Assembly (NCBI GenBank): GCA_017554615.1
Contig: JAFZHY010000022.1
Location: 1-64,000, forward strand
Length of the DNA stretch: 64,000 nt
From: Clostridia bacterium
Lineage (GTDB): Bacteria; Bacillota; Clostridia; UMGS1840; HGM11507
Reading direction: 5' to 3'
The notes under the pieces were generated by a model. The model ran no database searches and was not told where the DNA came from. It saw nothing but the letters and a program-made list of their open reading frames with translations. The position numbers and the translations under genes are program-made. Position 1 is the first letter of the stretch; each line of letters opens with the position of its first letter. Shown one piece after another: positions 1 to 9,288 of this stretch.

Positions 1-39
1 ATAGTAAGGATATCGGATATTGTCGAAAGGAGATTAGAT

Positions 40-1527
40 ATGAAAAAATTTATAGGATATATTCCTGCAGTTTTATTTACAGCCTTTTATCTTATTATGA
101 GTTTAACAGGAGCAAGTTTAATAATGCCGATGATTTTATTCTGGATGATTTGCTTCTGGTTATCTGCTTTATTACTTCATAAAGGGTTCTTCTTAGGAAG
201 TGTTTTAGGGTTAATTCCTGCAATATATATGATTTATATGAGTACACAGTATACGGGGCAAGTTATTAACATTGAACTTCCTCTTGGTGTTATACTGATA
301 CTCTTTTATGGAATATACGGCGTTTATGTATGGAAAAGGCGAGATGAACTAAAGACAGAGAATAAGGAGATATTTATTATGGTACTTAAAGTTATTTTAA
401 CAATAGGCGTAATTTTTGTCAGTGCGTATTCTGCCTTGTTATCAATGCTTATCCTTTCCTCAGAGGGAATAAATATGATTATAGCACTTATCGGAGCGTT
501 TATTATTCCGTCTTTACTTTTTGCTTTAATCTGGTTTAAAAAGAGAAAGAAAATTTTTCTTATCTGGCTGATAATTTTTGTTATTTATCTTATAGCACTT
601 GGTATTAACTATGGGATGATAAAATATGATGAAAGCATTACAATAAACACATCTCCAAACATAAAAGTTTCTGAGTATTTTCCGTTTGAGGAAGATTCAA
701 AAATAGTAAAGATAGACAGTAAAACATTAAAGTTGAAAGATAATTTGCCGAAAATTGATGGTGCAGCGGCACTTTTTCCTGTGTATTCAGCATTTGTACA
801 TGCTGTTTATCCTGATACAGTAAGACTTTACGATAATGAGGCTTTTCAATATAATAACACACCTGATGGCTACAAACTTTTAGCCGAAAAACAAACGGAT
901 GTTTTTATCGGTGTGTACCCGTCGGATGAGCAGAAAGAATATGCAAAAGAATGTAATACAACATTTAAATACACACCTATAGGTAATGAAGCGTTTGTTT
1001 TCTTTGTGCATAAGGATAACCCTGTCGAAAATCTTACAACCGAGCAAATTCAGGGTATCTATTCAGGCAAGATAACAAACTGGAAACAAGTAGGCGGAAA
1101 AAATGAAAAAATTGAAGCGTTCCAGAGAAACGAAGGAAGCGGAAGCCAAAGTATGCTTAAAAGATTTATGGGAGATGTTCCTATAATGGATGCACCAAAA
1201 GAACTTATAAACGACTTAATGGCAGGTATTATAGAAAGAGTTTCCAACTATAAGAATAGGACTAATTCTATCGGTTTTTCTTTTAGATTTTATGTTGAGG
1301 GTATTATAAAAAACCCTGATATTAAAATGGTTTCTATTGACGGTGTAAAGCCAAGTAGTGAAAATATTAAAAACGGAAGTTACTCGGTAGTAACTCCAAT
1401 ATATGCAGTTACATATGAAGAGCAAATAAATGAAAATGTAGATAAACTTCTTGATTTTATATTATCAGACGAAGGACAATATATTATAGAAGAAACTGGA
1501 TATGTAGGGATTTTATCTGACTTTTAA
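40..1527 (+). CDS. Seven-helix membrane protein fused to a PstS-like solute-binding domain
   Basis: The first 200 or so residues hold about seven hydrophobic segments (roughly 5-25, 27-46, 50-67, 80-97, 110-137, 142-165 and 171-193). The remainder, from about residue 235 to the end, is a periplasmic-binding-protein fold of the PstS type: an IDGAAALFPVY opening, the KITNWKQVGG segment and the NEGSGSQ phosphate-loop-like segment are all recognisable. PstS proteins normally are lipoproteins feeding a PstCAB ABC transporter, but no such transporter is in this window, so here the binding domain is probably held outside the membrane by its own helices and may sense rather than deliver ligand (inference). 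The ATG at 40 follows an AAGGAG ribosome site. The next gene carries a related binding domain, so the two are probably paralogues. Exact ligand is not shown by sequence. Confidence 0.75.
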   Translation: MKKFIGYIPAVLFTAFYLIMSLTGASLIMPMILFWMICFWLSALLLHKGFFLGSVLGLIPAIYMIYMSTQYTGQVINIELPLGVILILFYGIYGVYVWKRRDELKTENKEIFIMVLKVILTIGVIFVSAYSALLSMLILSSEGINMIIALIGAFIIPSLLFALIWFKKRKKIFLIWLIIFVIYLIALGINYGMIKYDESITINTSPNIKVSEYFPFEEDSKIVKIDSKTLKLKDNLPKIDGAAALFPVYSAFVHAVYPDTVRLYDNEAFQYNNTPDGYKLLAEKQTDVFIGVYPSDEQKEYAKECNTTFKYTPIGNEAFVFFVHKDNPVENLTTEQIQGIYSGKITNWKQVGGKNEKIEAFQRNEGSGSQSMLKRFMGDVPIMDAPKELINDLMAGIIERVSNYKNRTNSIGFSFRFYVEGIIKNPDIKMVSIDGVKPSSENIKNGSYSVVTPIYAVTYEEQINENVDKLLDFILSDEGQYIIEETGYVGILSDF

Positions 1528-1584
1528 AAAGTGGAAACTTTTACCGTAAATTTTAAGTCTAATAAATAACAGGGGGTGTTGTTT

Positions 1585-3324
1585 ATGAAAAAAAGAATAT
1601 TGATCATAGTTTTAGGTGTAATAATCTTGGTTATAGGTAGTATAGCCTATTTTGTTATAAATATGGATGAAGGCGCAAATGTGCAAAATGAAAATACTAT
1701 CAAATACATAAAATCAGAAGAAGGCTATGACTATGGCAGTGATACTGTATATATTGCAAGGGATAAGGAAACGAATGAGTTGATTCCTTTTGCAATAGGA
1801 CCTCTTGACGGATACAGTTATGCTTTTATTCAAAAAAACAGAGACTTTACTATTACCAAAGAACCGTATAATTCACCTTATAACGATTTGGGAGAAAAAT
1901 ATAAATATGATTCCTATATAGGCGAAATTACTTCAAGAGGACTTTTAACAGGCTTTGAAGACGGTGGCTTTAAGCCTGATAATGAACTTACAAAAGCTGA
2001 AATGGCATCAGCCTTTGCAAAATTGTTCAATATTACGGGAACAGACACTAAATCTTGCTTTAAAGATGTGCCTGAGAACCATTGGGCAAAAGAACAAATT
2101 ATGTCTCTTGTGGAAAGGGGCATATTTAAAAAGAGTAAAAATTTTAATCCCGATTCATCTGTTACCCGTGAAGAAGTTGTTGATATGGCTTTTTGTATGC
2201 TTTCCGATTTTGGAATGATTGATGAAGAAAAAGATTATGATTACTCTATGTGGATAGACTATGAGGAAATTACAGATTATGCCAAAGAGTCTTTTAAGAT
2301 ACTCAAGGCTAACGGATATCATATCTGGTATGACCTTATTGACCATGATTTTATGGATACCTCTGATGATGAATATTATTTCTATCCAAAAAGAAGTGTA
2401 ACAAGAATTGAATGTTGTGAGTTCTTATATCAGTTTATTCGTATATTCTTTAATAATAATGCACCGGCAATAGAGCGTGAAGATGCTCCTCAAATAGAAA
2501 TACCCGTTTTAGATGGGTCTACATCAACCTATCCAATAACACAGAATATATATAGTTCATATTACCATAACTCTAAAAATCATCCCGATTTTCCAAAAGC
2601 ACACAGTAAAACAGTTGCATCATATAAACGCCTGATTGACGGAGAGGTTGAAATGATATTCGTTCCTGACGCAGGAGAAGAGGTATTAAAATATGCAAAA
2701 GAAAAGAATGTAAAACTTAAGTTTGTACCGATTGCAAAAGAGGCACTTGTTTTCTTTACCGGAACAAATAATAAGGTTAATAATATTACCACTAATCAAC
2801 TTCACGATATTTATGTTGATAACAAAATAACAAATTGGAATGAAGTTGGCGGAGATGATGGTATTCTTGCTGCTTATTGCAGAAATGAAGATAGCGGAAG
2901 CCATGCTCAAATGGAAAAGTTTATTCTTAACGGAAAACAAATAAATGAAAATATATTAAAGGAACGCACTTCTATTATGATGTCAAGTATTCTTACAGAT
3001 GTTGATGATTATAACAGAAATAATGATGGTAATTATGCTATGGGGTATAGTTTGTTCTATTACTATTTAGTAAATTCTTCTGTGCTTGGTCCGCTTGATT
3101 TAAAATTCTTAAGTATCGACGGTATAGCACCAACTGAAGAAACTATTTCAGATGGAACCTACCCATATACAACAAATTACTATGCAGTAATTCGTGATGG
3201 CGAAAATAATCAGAAAGTTGATTTATTTTTAGAGTTAATGCAAGGCAAATATGGTGAAATGATTGCCGGACAAAGTGGATTAGGTGTCAGAAGATACTAT
3301 GGTGAATTTAATGTTGCAAATTAA
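1585..3324 (+). CDS. SLH-repeat protein with C-terminal PstS-like binding domain
   Basis: An N-terminal hydrophobic stretch (about residues 4-24) acts as signal anchor. Residues about 110-300 contain three SLH-type repeats (one carries GFEDGGFKPDNELTKAEM, the next NHWAKEQ and NFNPDSSVTREE), which normally bind secondary wall polymer. Residues about 310-579 form a PstS-like domain with KITNWNEVGG and NEDSGSH, matching the same motifs in the preceding gene at 40-1527. The start was set at the ATG at 1585, eight bases after AGGGGG, rather than an in-frame GTG at 1576 that overlaps that ribosome site. SLH plus PstS fusion is unusual; it suggests a wall-held ligand-binding protein partnered with the membrane-held one upstream. 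Ligand and role are not established. Confidence 0.75.
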   Translation: MKKRILIIVLGVIILVIGSIAYFVINMDEGANVQNENTIKYIKSEEGYDYGSDTVYIARDKETNELIPFAIGPLDGYSYAFIQKNRDFTITKEPYNSPYNDLGEKYKYDSYIGEITSRGLLTGFEDGGFKPDNELTKAEMASAFAKLFNITGTDTKSCFKDVPENHWAKEQIMSLVERGIFKKSKNFNPDSSVTREEVVDMAFCMLSDFGMIDEEKDYDYSMWIDYEEITDYAKESFKILKANGYHIWYDLIDHDFMDTSDDEYYFYPKRSVTRIECCEFLYQFIRIFFNNNAPAIEREDAPQIEIPVLDGSTSTYPITQNIYSSYYHNSKNHPDFPKAHSKTVASYKRLIDGEVEMIFVPDAGEEVLKYAKEKNVKLKFVPIAKEALVFFTGTNNKVNNITTNQLHDIYVDNKITNWNEVGGDDGILAAYCRNEDSGSHAQMEKFILNGKQINENILKERTSIMMSSILTDVDDYNRNNDGNYAMGYSLFYYYLVNSSVLGPLDLKFLSIDGIAPTEETISDGTYPYTTNYYAVIRDGENNQKVDLFLELMQGKYGEMIAGQSGLGVRRYYGEFNVAN

Positions 3325-3373
3325 AAATTAGTAACGATATACTTCTACTGCACTGAATAAGGAGGGATGCAAT

Positions 3374-3637
3374 ATGAAAAATAAAATAACATTTTCTAAA
3401 CTGTTTGTATATTGGTTTGTAACTTCCTTGATTTTAGGCTCGTTAAATATGTTCTTTGTTAAATCTTCAATTTTACATAATCTGATTTTGGCAAGTTTAG
3501 GTATTATATTGCTGATATATCCTATATATCCACATAATTTAGAAACAAAATATACACCAAAACAATGCAGATTATTTATACGCTTTTGCGGGGTAATTGA
3601 AATAATAATCTCATTTGCTACAAAAACAAAGTTTTAA
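3374..3637 (+). CDS. Small two-helix membrane protein, unknown
   Basis: Not recognised. It is 87 residues long with two hydrophobic segments (about 9-29 and 36-54) and a basic, cysteine-containing tail that may hold a further short hydrophobic stretch. A GGAGGG ribosome site lies 8 bases before the ATG, and the gene sits 49 bases after the SLH/PstS-like gene and 17 bases before the next secreted protein, so it is probably part of the same transcription unit. No function can be assigned. Confidence 0.6.
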   Translation: MKNKITFSKLFVYWFVTSLILGSLNMFFVKSSILHNLILASLGIILLIYPIYPHNLETKYTPKQCRLFIRFCGVIEIIISFATKTKF

Positions 3638-3654
3638 GATAGGGTGGTCTGATT

Positions 3655-4263
3655 ATGAAAAAGTTAATTAGTTTTATATTTATAACAATATTTTTATTAT
3701 CAATGCCAATAAGCGCTTTTGCAGGAAGTATTCCTGAAGATTTATTGCACTCAGACGATGCGCAGATTTTCTTTGCAGAGGTTGTTTATTACCATCCTGA
3801 TAAGGAAAAACCCGATATAGAATTATCGCCCATTTTTGTAATTAAAGGAGACGTTAAAACAGGGGGTAAACTTACATATTATAACCCTAATACAGTTGGC
3901 AATTTTAAGGTTAAAGAGGGTAATGTTTATCTTTTTACATACTTTGATGAACACAACCCCACAGACATATTTGAAGTTGAAAATAGTCAAATTTCAGGCA
4001 TTAAACTGAAAAATATACAAGGGGATATGTGGGAACGCTTTGAAAAATATCTTAATGAGGGAAAATATTTTGAAGCAGAACAGGAACGCCGTCAAAGGCT
4101 TGGGTTACCGCTGATGATTGATAATCCCTTGGCAATGGGAAGATTGCCTTTTCTTGAAAAACCTCACTTGGGAAAGATATTTTATATTGTCTTATTTGTA
4201 ATTGTGTTTACACTTGTATTTACCATCACAAGGTATCTGGTATCAAAGAAGAAAGATAAATAA
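3655..4263 (+). CDS. Secreted protein with C-terminal membrane anchor, unknown
   Basis: Not recognised as a named family. A typical signal peptide ends near residue 24 (hydrophobic run followed by ISAFAGS). The extracellular part of about 145 residues is soluble, and a single hydrophobic helix at about 175-195 is followed by a lysine-rich tail (VSKKKDK), giving a type I membrane topology. The ATG follows an AGGGTGG ribosome site. It lies in the 3.4-7.2 kb run of small envelope proteins; the shared strand and short gaps suggest co-transcription. Confidence 0.65.
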   Translation: MKKLISFIFITIFLLSMPISAFAGSIPEDLLHSDDAQIFFAEVVYYHPDKEKPDIELSPIFVIKGDVKTGGKLTYYNPNTVGNFKVKEGNVYLFTYFDEHNPTDIFEVENSQISGIKLKNIQGDMWERFEKYLNEGKYFEAEQERRQRLGLPLMIDNPLAMGRLPFLEKPHLGKIFYIVLFVIVFTLVFTITRYLVSKKKDK

Positions 4264-4298
4264 TCAAAGGATAAAACTCTAAAAGGGAGCTGAACAAA

Positions 4299-4577
4299 AT
4301 GGCACAAATTTACTTTAATGTTTTTTGTCTCTACGTTTTGCCAATAATTATTGGCTTAATATTTGGCATAATGAGTTGGAAAAGAAGAAAGACATATATT
4401 TTAACTATGCTAATGATTGTTGTTTGTATGATATTATGGTGTATTATTCCCAACATACATACACACGGTAGTGAATTACCAGGTTTAATATTGTGGATGT
4501 ATTCTTTTTTATCTTTAGCATTTTCTATTCTTGAAGTAGTTAAATTTATTGTTATTAAATTGAAAACAAGGGGCTAA
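4299..4577 (+). CDS. Small multi-helix membrane protein, unknown
   Basis: Not recognised. The protein has 92 residues and three hydrophobic segments (about 5-24, 31-50 and 62-84) separated by short basic loops (KRRK between the first two). An AAGGGAG ribosome site precedes the ATG, and the stop is only four bases from the next start, so translation is probably coupled to the zinc-ribbon protein that follows. Confidence 0.6.
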   Translation: MAQIYFNVFCLYVLPIIIGLIFGIMSWKRRKTYILTMLMIVVCMILWCIIPNIHTHGSELPGLILWMYSFLSLAFSILEVVKFIVIKLKTRG

Positions 4578-4581
4578 TTAT

Positions 4582-4848
4582 ATGAATTTTAGAAAAAGCA
4601 GAATTTTAATGTGGATAGGCTTTGCGATAGGTATTCTTATTATGGCTCTTGGAATAGGTTTTGAAAATGAAAAGATAACAGGTGGCTTTATGGCAGTTGG
4701 TTTTATTATATTTATTCTTGCCTTAATTCAAGCCTTTATTTACTGCATTTGCCCCTATTGTGGATATTCTCTTATGAATGTTCGCGGAGAAATTCCAAAA
4801 CATTGTCCTGAGTGTGGAAAATTACTGATTGATGAGTATGAGAAGTAA
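4582..4848 (+). CDS. Two-helix membrane protein with C-terminal zinc ribbon
   Basis: Two hydrophobic segments occupy about residues 8-25 and 34-55. The C-terminal 30 residues carry a CPYCG and a CPECG knuckle about 20 residues apart, the four-cysteine pattern of a rubredoxin-like zinc ribbon facing the cytoplasm if the helices form a hairpin. It starts four bases after the previous gene and closes the first part of the envelope-gene run, before a hairpin at 4868-4900. Such membrane zinc-ribbon proteins are common and functionally undefined; no more specific role is supported. Confidence 0.6.
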   Translation: MNFRKSRILMWIGFAIGILIMALGIGFENEKITGGFMAVGFIIFILALIQAFIYCICPYCGYSLMNVRGEIPKHCPECGKLLIDEYEK

Positions 4849-4867
4849 TTTGACTTAGTTTATTCTC

Positions 4868-4905
4868 AATATAAATAGCAGTATATACGCTATTTATATT
4901 TTAAT
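4868..4905 (+). terminator. Probable intrinsic terminator after the zinc-ribbon gene
   Basis: A 12-base inverted repeat (AATATAAATAGC at 4868 and its exact complement ending at 4900) with a nine-base loop is followed by a short, imperfect T run. The stem is AT-rich, so termination may be weak. It separates the gene ending at 4848 from the lipoprotein at 4935. Confidence 0.5.
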
Positions 4906-4934
4906 TAAGCCGATTTTAGAAAAGGGGGGCTATA

Positions 4935-5501
4935 ATGAAAAGATATGCAATAATTATTTTTACAATAATAGTCTTGATAGTATTTACAGGATGTAAAGAG
5001 GATAAAAAGAATTTATATCTTCCCGAAGCAACCAATGATAAAATATATACCACTATTGGTGGCAAAGAAAAACAGTTAGAAACAAAATCTGAATTTTGCC
5101 TTGTTTCAAAAACTAATATAATTGAGTTAAATTCAGATATAGAAAAGTTAAATATAGAGCCATTAAGCGTGGAATATGGGGCAGGAGATGGTTTTAAATG
5201 GACAATACACAAATATAGTGATATAGAAATTAAGACTTTGCTTTCTGACAACAATAAAAGCGTGATAAATAAAATATCTACAAAATCTCCTGTTTATAAG
5301 ACTATAAGAGATATCGGTGTAGGAGATAGTGTGTCAAAACTAATAGATTCATACAAAAATGATTTGGAATATTCCTGGTCAATAGAAAAAAGTTACTACG
5401 TATTTGACCCCCAAAATGATATTGGATTTAAGAGAATATTTTTTTATATAGATAATGATATTATAAATGAAATTATTATTGAAGACGGTATTGATGGTTA
5501 A
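4935..5501 (+). CDS. Putative lipoprotein, unknown
   Basis: The N-terminus is a lipoprotein signal: a basic start, a hydrophobic core and the lipobox-like VFTGC with the cysteine near residue 16. The rest is a soluble extracellular domain of about 170 residues without a motif I recognise. An AAAGGGGGG ribosome site lies just upstream of the ATG. The gene ends 34 bases before another lipoprotein (5536), to which it is unrelated by eye. Confidence 0.6.
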   Translation: MKRYAIIIFTIIVLIVFTGCKEDKKNLYLPEATNDKIYTTIGGKEKQLETKSEFCLVSKTNIIELNSDIEKLNIEPLSVEYGAGDGFKWTIHKYSDIEIKTLLSDNNKSVINKISTKSPVYKTIRDIGVGDSVSKLIDSYKNDLEYSWSIEKSYYVFDPQNDIGFKRIFFYIDNDIINEIIIEDGIDG

Positions 5502-5535
5502 AAGTAATATTACTAAAAATGAAAGGGTGAGGTTG

Positions 5536-6387
5536 ATGAAAAAGTTTTTTATTCTATACATGATTTTATGCGTTGTAATTCTATCAGGATGTGATGGTGC
5601 GAAAATAGGTGTAAATGGACCTGTGGAAAATCAGGTATCATATCTAGATGAAAAGTACGAACATAAAACATTTAAAATTATTGATGGTGTAGAAAGCGGA
5701 AACCTTATCCTTGCCGGAGCAGAAAATAGTTTTATATATGCTCTTGATGCGAACAAAGTTGATATTTTAATAGATGGCAAAAAGGCAGAACTTAAAGATT
5801 TAGAAGATGGTATGCCGATAGATGTTTATTATGAGGGCAATTTTGATAACGTTCCTCAAAAGCAAGGTGTACCCATTGATATTATATCTTTCTGTAAATT
5901 CATTAACGGTCATTCTATCGGAACTCAAAGAAATCCTGGTGGTTCACTTTATGACCTGAGTGGTCTTTACTTAAAAGTGCTTGAGGATTTATGGGAAATT
6001 GATGCAGGACTTAATGGCGATATAAAATATATTAGTGTTGATTTAAGCAAGGCGCCCGGAGAACTGACAGAGGGCGAAAAGTCGGCAATCAGTTATATAT
6101 TTGCAAAAGCACACGATAAACAATGTTTACAGCTTTCGTATGAAGAACTCGCTGAACAAGGGTATCTAAAGGGAGATATGCCATATTATTTTGAAGATGG
6201 AATCCTCTTTTCGATTACAGATAGCATGAAGGCTGAAGAGAAGTATAACGGACTTCGTGTGATTAAATTTGATGCAGTAAAATGGCGTAGCGGACTTGGT
6301 GCATACTTATTTACAGATTGCTCTGCATCCTGGCCACAAATGGGAACATGGACAGATTATAATGTCGGCGGACATGCCATTTCATAA
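5536..6387 (+). CDS. Putative lipoprotein, unknown
   Basis: The start at 5536 was chosen because it gives a lipoprotein signal (hydrophobic core then VILSGC) behind a GGGTGAGG ribosome site; a longer in-frame opening from 5467 would bury that signal and overlap the previous gene. The mature part, about 265 residues, contains an early beta-rich segment (residues about 45-115) and a later part with a run of acidic residues. No catalytic motif was recognised. It is followed 12 bases later by the membrane-anchored protein at 6400. Confidence 0.6.
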   Translation: MKKFFILYMILCVVILSGCDGAKIGVNGPVENQVSYLDEKYEHKTFKIIDGVESGNLILAGAENSFIYALDANKVDILIDGKKAELKDLEDGMPIDVYYEGNFDNVPQKQGVPIDIISFCKFINGHSIGTQRNPGGSLYDLSGLYLKVLEDLWEIDAGLNGDIKYISVDLSKAPGELTEGEKSAISYIFAKAHDKQCLQLSYEELAEQGYLKGDMPYYFEDGILFSITDSMKAEEKYNGLRVIKFDAVKWRSGLGAYLFTDCSASWPQMGTWTDYNVGGHAIS

Positions 6388-6399
6388 GGAGGAAAAACG

Positions 6400-7209
6400 G
6401 TGAAAAAAGTTTTATATCCGATACTGTGCTTTGTTTTAATATTTCCTGTTGTTTTTGGTACACTCTATATAATAGACCATAAAAGAATGGATGAAAACAA
6501 ACCCGTTGTTTTTTCAACGTGGGGTAAACAGTATGTTCCTCCTGTGAATGATTATCCTTTATCAAACAAAGAATATAAACATAGTTTTGTAGGTAAGGTT
6601 ATAGAAGAAACAACGACATATATGATAGTAGAGCCTGTAAAAGACAAAGCCGATATAGATATGGGCGAAAAAGTTAAGGTTGAATATGGAACAGACCATA
6701 TAGATTTTCTCTATGGAAAAGGCAGAAATGTTGTTATATATTTTGAGGGTACCCCCGAACAAATAAATGACGGTATGAAACTTATAAAAACTCAAGATAT
6801 ATCAACAGAGGGTTTTTGTGAGTTTGAAATAAAAGTTTATCCATCAGGAGAAAAGCATAAAAGACTTATATTAAGTCAGGATGATATTAAGAGTTTTACT
6901 TCATTTGGTCATATAGTGGATACTAACCTTTATTACTATGGTTTGGATAAAGTGATGATAACCATTAAAGGCTTTACAATGCCGCTTGAAAAAGCAATAG
7001 CCAATGGAAGAATTACTTTACACGGATTAATTGCAAAGGCAAATCAGGATGTATCTGATGGCGTTATTCCTGAACTTGTTTATAAGGATGGGGGAAGCCA
7101 GATATATAAATATCCTGACTATACAATTATAAAATACCACACCATTGACTCAAACCGTGATGTTTACATTGGTTCAACTGATATAGACATAGAAATTTCA
7201 AATAAATGA
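6400..7209 (+). CDS. N-terminally anchored extracellular protein, unknown
   Basis: A single hydrophobic segment at about residues 4-24, with lysines before it, and no lipobox cysteine indicate a membrane-anchored or secreted protein; about 240 extracellular residues follow. Translation begins at GTG behind a strong AAGGAGG site, 12 bases after the preceding lipoprotein gene. No family was recognised. It closes the 40-7209 run of envelope genes; a hairpin lies right after its stop. Confidence 0.6.
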   Translation: MKKVLYPILCFVLIFPVVFGTLYIIDHKRMDENKPVVFSTWGKQYVPPVNDYPLSNKEYKHSFVGKVIEETTTYMIVEPVKDKADIDMGEKVKVEYGTDHIDFLYGKGRNVVIYFEGTPEQINDGMKLIKTQDISTEGFCEFEIKVYPSGEKHKRLILSQDDIKSFTSFGHIVDTNLYYYGLDKVMITIKGFTMPLEKAIANGRITLHGLIAKANQDVSDGVIPELVYKDGGSQIYKYPDYTIIKYHTIDSNRDVYIGSTDIDIEISNK

Positions 7210-7214
7210 TAAAT

Positions 7215-7250
7215 TAGCCTATCACTTTTTTAAGAGATAGGCTATTACTT
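7215..7250 (+). terminator. Hairpin ending the envelope-gene run
   Basis: TAGCCTATC at 7215-7223 pairs exactly with GATAGGCTA at 7236-7244; a short T-containing tail follows. The T run is weak, so efficiency is uncertain. Confidence 0.55.
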
Positions 7251-7292
7251 TGAAGTTTTATGTAAAAAAATGTAATAAATTCATCCTTTATA

Positions 7293-7321
7293 TTGATTAT
7301 TACAGTTATTTATGCTATAAT
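7293..7321 (+). promoter_or_regulatory. Sigma-A type promoter for the Na/Pi cotransporter gene
   Basis: TTGATT at 7293-7298 and TATAAT at 7316-7321 are separated by exactly 17 bases, 44 bases before the chosen start codon at 7365. Confidence 0.75.
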
Positions 7322-7364
7322 ATCTTCGATTTTCAAGCAACGAGAAATAGCACGGAGGATAAAA

Positions 7365-9122
7365 ATGGATATTTACAGCATACTCAGTCTTATAGGAGGA
7401 TTGGTACTGTTTCTTTATGGAATGGAACTTATGGGAGACAGTCTTAAAAAACTTGCAGGGGGAAAATTAGAATCAATCTTAGGAAAACTTACATCCAACA
7501 GATTTAAAGGGTTCTTTTTAGGCTTTATTGTTACAGCCATAATTCAGTCTTCATCTGCAACAACAGTTATGTTGGTTGGGTTTGTTAACTCCGGAATTAT
7601 GACACTAAGGCAAACTATAAGTATTATAATGGGTGCAAATATAGGTACAACTGTTACTGCATGGCTGCTTAGTACTGCTGAAATAAGTGGTACAGCAATG
7701 CTTTTTAAACTTCTTAAACCTGAATCTTTTACACCTGTACTTGCTGCTGTCGGGCTTTTGATGAGTATGACTGCGAAGACTGACAGTAAGAAAAACACAG
7801 GAAATATTCTTATAGGTTTTGCTATTTTAATGTTTGGAATGAATGCTATGAGTGGTGCAGTATCAGGCCTTAAGGAAAATGAAAGTTTTACAAATATACT
7901 TACTATGTTTTCAAACCCTGTTATGGGCATACTTGTAGGTACTGTTTTTACAGCGATAATTCAATCTTCATCGGCTTCTGTCGGTGTGCTTCAGGCTTTG
8001 GCTATATCGTGTAACATTCCTTTTGCTATTGCCATTCCTGTTGTATTGGGGCAGAATATCGGTACAACTATCACTCCGATTATATCTTCGATAAGCGGAA
8101 ATACTGAATCAAAAAGAGTGGCAATGTCATGTTTATATATTAAAATGCTTGGCGTTGTTATAGTTATGGGTATATTTTATATACTTCATATTTTCTTCCC
8201 ATTTGAATTTATGAATTTAAATGCTTCTGCTACTGATATTGCTATTGTTCATACATTGTTTAATATCTTCTCTACAATAGTACTTATTCCTTTCTGTGGT
8301 TTTATAGAAAAACTTGCTCTTAAAACAGTAACATCCAAAAAGGAAGAAAAGGAAAAAGATATATTCGATACACTTGACGAAAGATTTTTATCCGTTCCTG
8401 CATTTGCAGTTGAAAAAAGTAAAGACCTTGTATGTGATATGTTAAAAATCACATATGATACATATAAAATAGCGACTGAACTACTTGATAAATATGACGC
8501 TAAAAAGTATGATAAAATAAAGGAATTAGAAACTTTAGTTGATAAATACGAAGATAAGGTAGGAACATATCTTGTAAAAATATCTGCTAAGCAGATGTCA
8601 GTTAAAGAAAGCCAGTCAGTAACTCAGCTTCTTCACTCAATAGGAGATGTTGAAAGAATATCTGACCACAGTTTTAATATTGCAAAAACATTAAAGGAAA
8701 TTGATGATAAAAAAATCAGTTTTTCCGACAGGGCAATTAAAGATTTAAAAATTATCATAGGTGCAGTTTCTGAAATTATTGAACTTACTTTTAAAGTTCT
8801 TACCGAAGAAGATACCGAACTTGCAAAGCATGTTGAACCTTTGGAACAGGTTATAGACAGAATTAACAGAAAAATCAAAGCAGGTCATATATCCCGTCTT
8901 ACACATGGCGATTGCACAATGGAATTAGGGTTTATATTATCCGATTTACTTAACAGTTTTGAAAGAATATCCGACCATTGTTCCAATATCGGTGTATGTG
9001 TTATCGAGGTTTCAAACGATTCCTTTGAAGTTCATGAATATCTTAACCATATTAAGAACGACGGTGGAAAAGAGTTCGCCGATTTATATCAGATATATAA
9101 AACCAAGCACTATATAGAGTAG
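7365..9122 (+). CDS. Na+/phosphate cotransporter family protein with C-terminal PhoU domain
   Basis: This is the NptA/YjbB-type Na/Pi cotransporter (585 residues). The membrane half (to about residue 310) contains the two inverted repeats typical of the family, each with a QSSSA motif: IIQSSSATT near residue 63 and IIQSSSASV near residue 203. The C-terminal half, about residues 335-580, is helical with two PhoU-like repeats, each containing an ERISDH motif. Family knowledge: the transporter moves inorganic phosphate with sodium, and the fused PhoU part probably regulates flux. The ATG at 7365 follows GGAGG and lies under its own promoter; a longer opening from 7293 would start inside the -35 box. 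It is the only phosphate transporter near the two PstS-like fusion proteins upstream. Confidence 0.9.
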   Translation: MDIYSILSLIGGLVLFLYGMELMGDSLKKLAGGKLESILGKLTSNRFKGFFLGFIVTAIIQSSSATTVMLVGFVNSGIMTLRQTISIIMGANIGTTVTAWLLSTAEISGTAMLFKLLKPESFTPVLAAVGLLMSMTAKTDSKKNTGNILIGFAILMFGMNAMSGAVSGLKENESFTNILTMFSNPVMGILVGTVFTAIIQSSSASVGVLQALAISCNIPFAIAIPVVLGQNIGTTITPIISSISGNTESKRVAMSCLYIKMLGVVIVMGIFYILHIFFPFEFMNLNASATDIAIVHTLFNIFSTIVLIPFCGFIEKLALKTVTSKKEEKEKDIFDTLDERFLSVPAFAVEKSKDLVCDMLKITYDTYKIATELLDKYDAKKYDKIKELETLVDKYEDKVGTYLVKISAKQMSVKESQSVTQLLHSIGDVERISDHSFNIAKTLKEIDDKKISFSDRAIKDLKIIIGAVSEIIELTFKVLTEEDTELAKHVEPLEQVIDRINRKIKAGHISRLTHGDCTMELGFILSDLLNSFERISDHCSNIGVCVIEVSNDSFEVHEYLNHIKNDGGKEFADLYQIYKTKHYIE

Positions 9123-9134
9123 TAGTGTATCAAT

Positions 9135-9176
9135 GACGGTAAAGTGTTTTAACATATTTACCGTCTAATTTTTTGT
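9135..9176 (+). terminator. Intrinsic terminator after the Na/Pi cotransporter
   Basis: GACGGTAAA at 9135-9143 pairs with TTTACCGTC at 9157-9165, followed directly by a T-rich tract. Confidence 0.85.
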
Positions 9177-9204
9177 TTACATTTGTTTTTTATTTTGTTA
9201 TAAT
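9176..9204 (+). promoter_or_regulatory. Sigma-A type promoter for lepA-hemW
   Basis: TTTACA at 9176-9181 and TATAAT at 9199-9204 with 17 bases between. It starts in the T tract of the preceding terminator and leaves a leader of about 80 bases before lepA. Confidence 0.75.
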
Positions 9205-9288
9205 AATATAGAATATCTTATAATAATAAAAAGTCGGACGATAAAAAACCTGGCTTATTTACTTATATAACTTTGAAAGGAATTTAAT

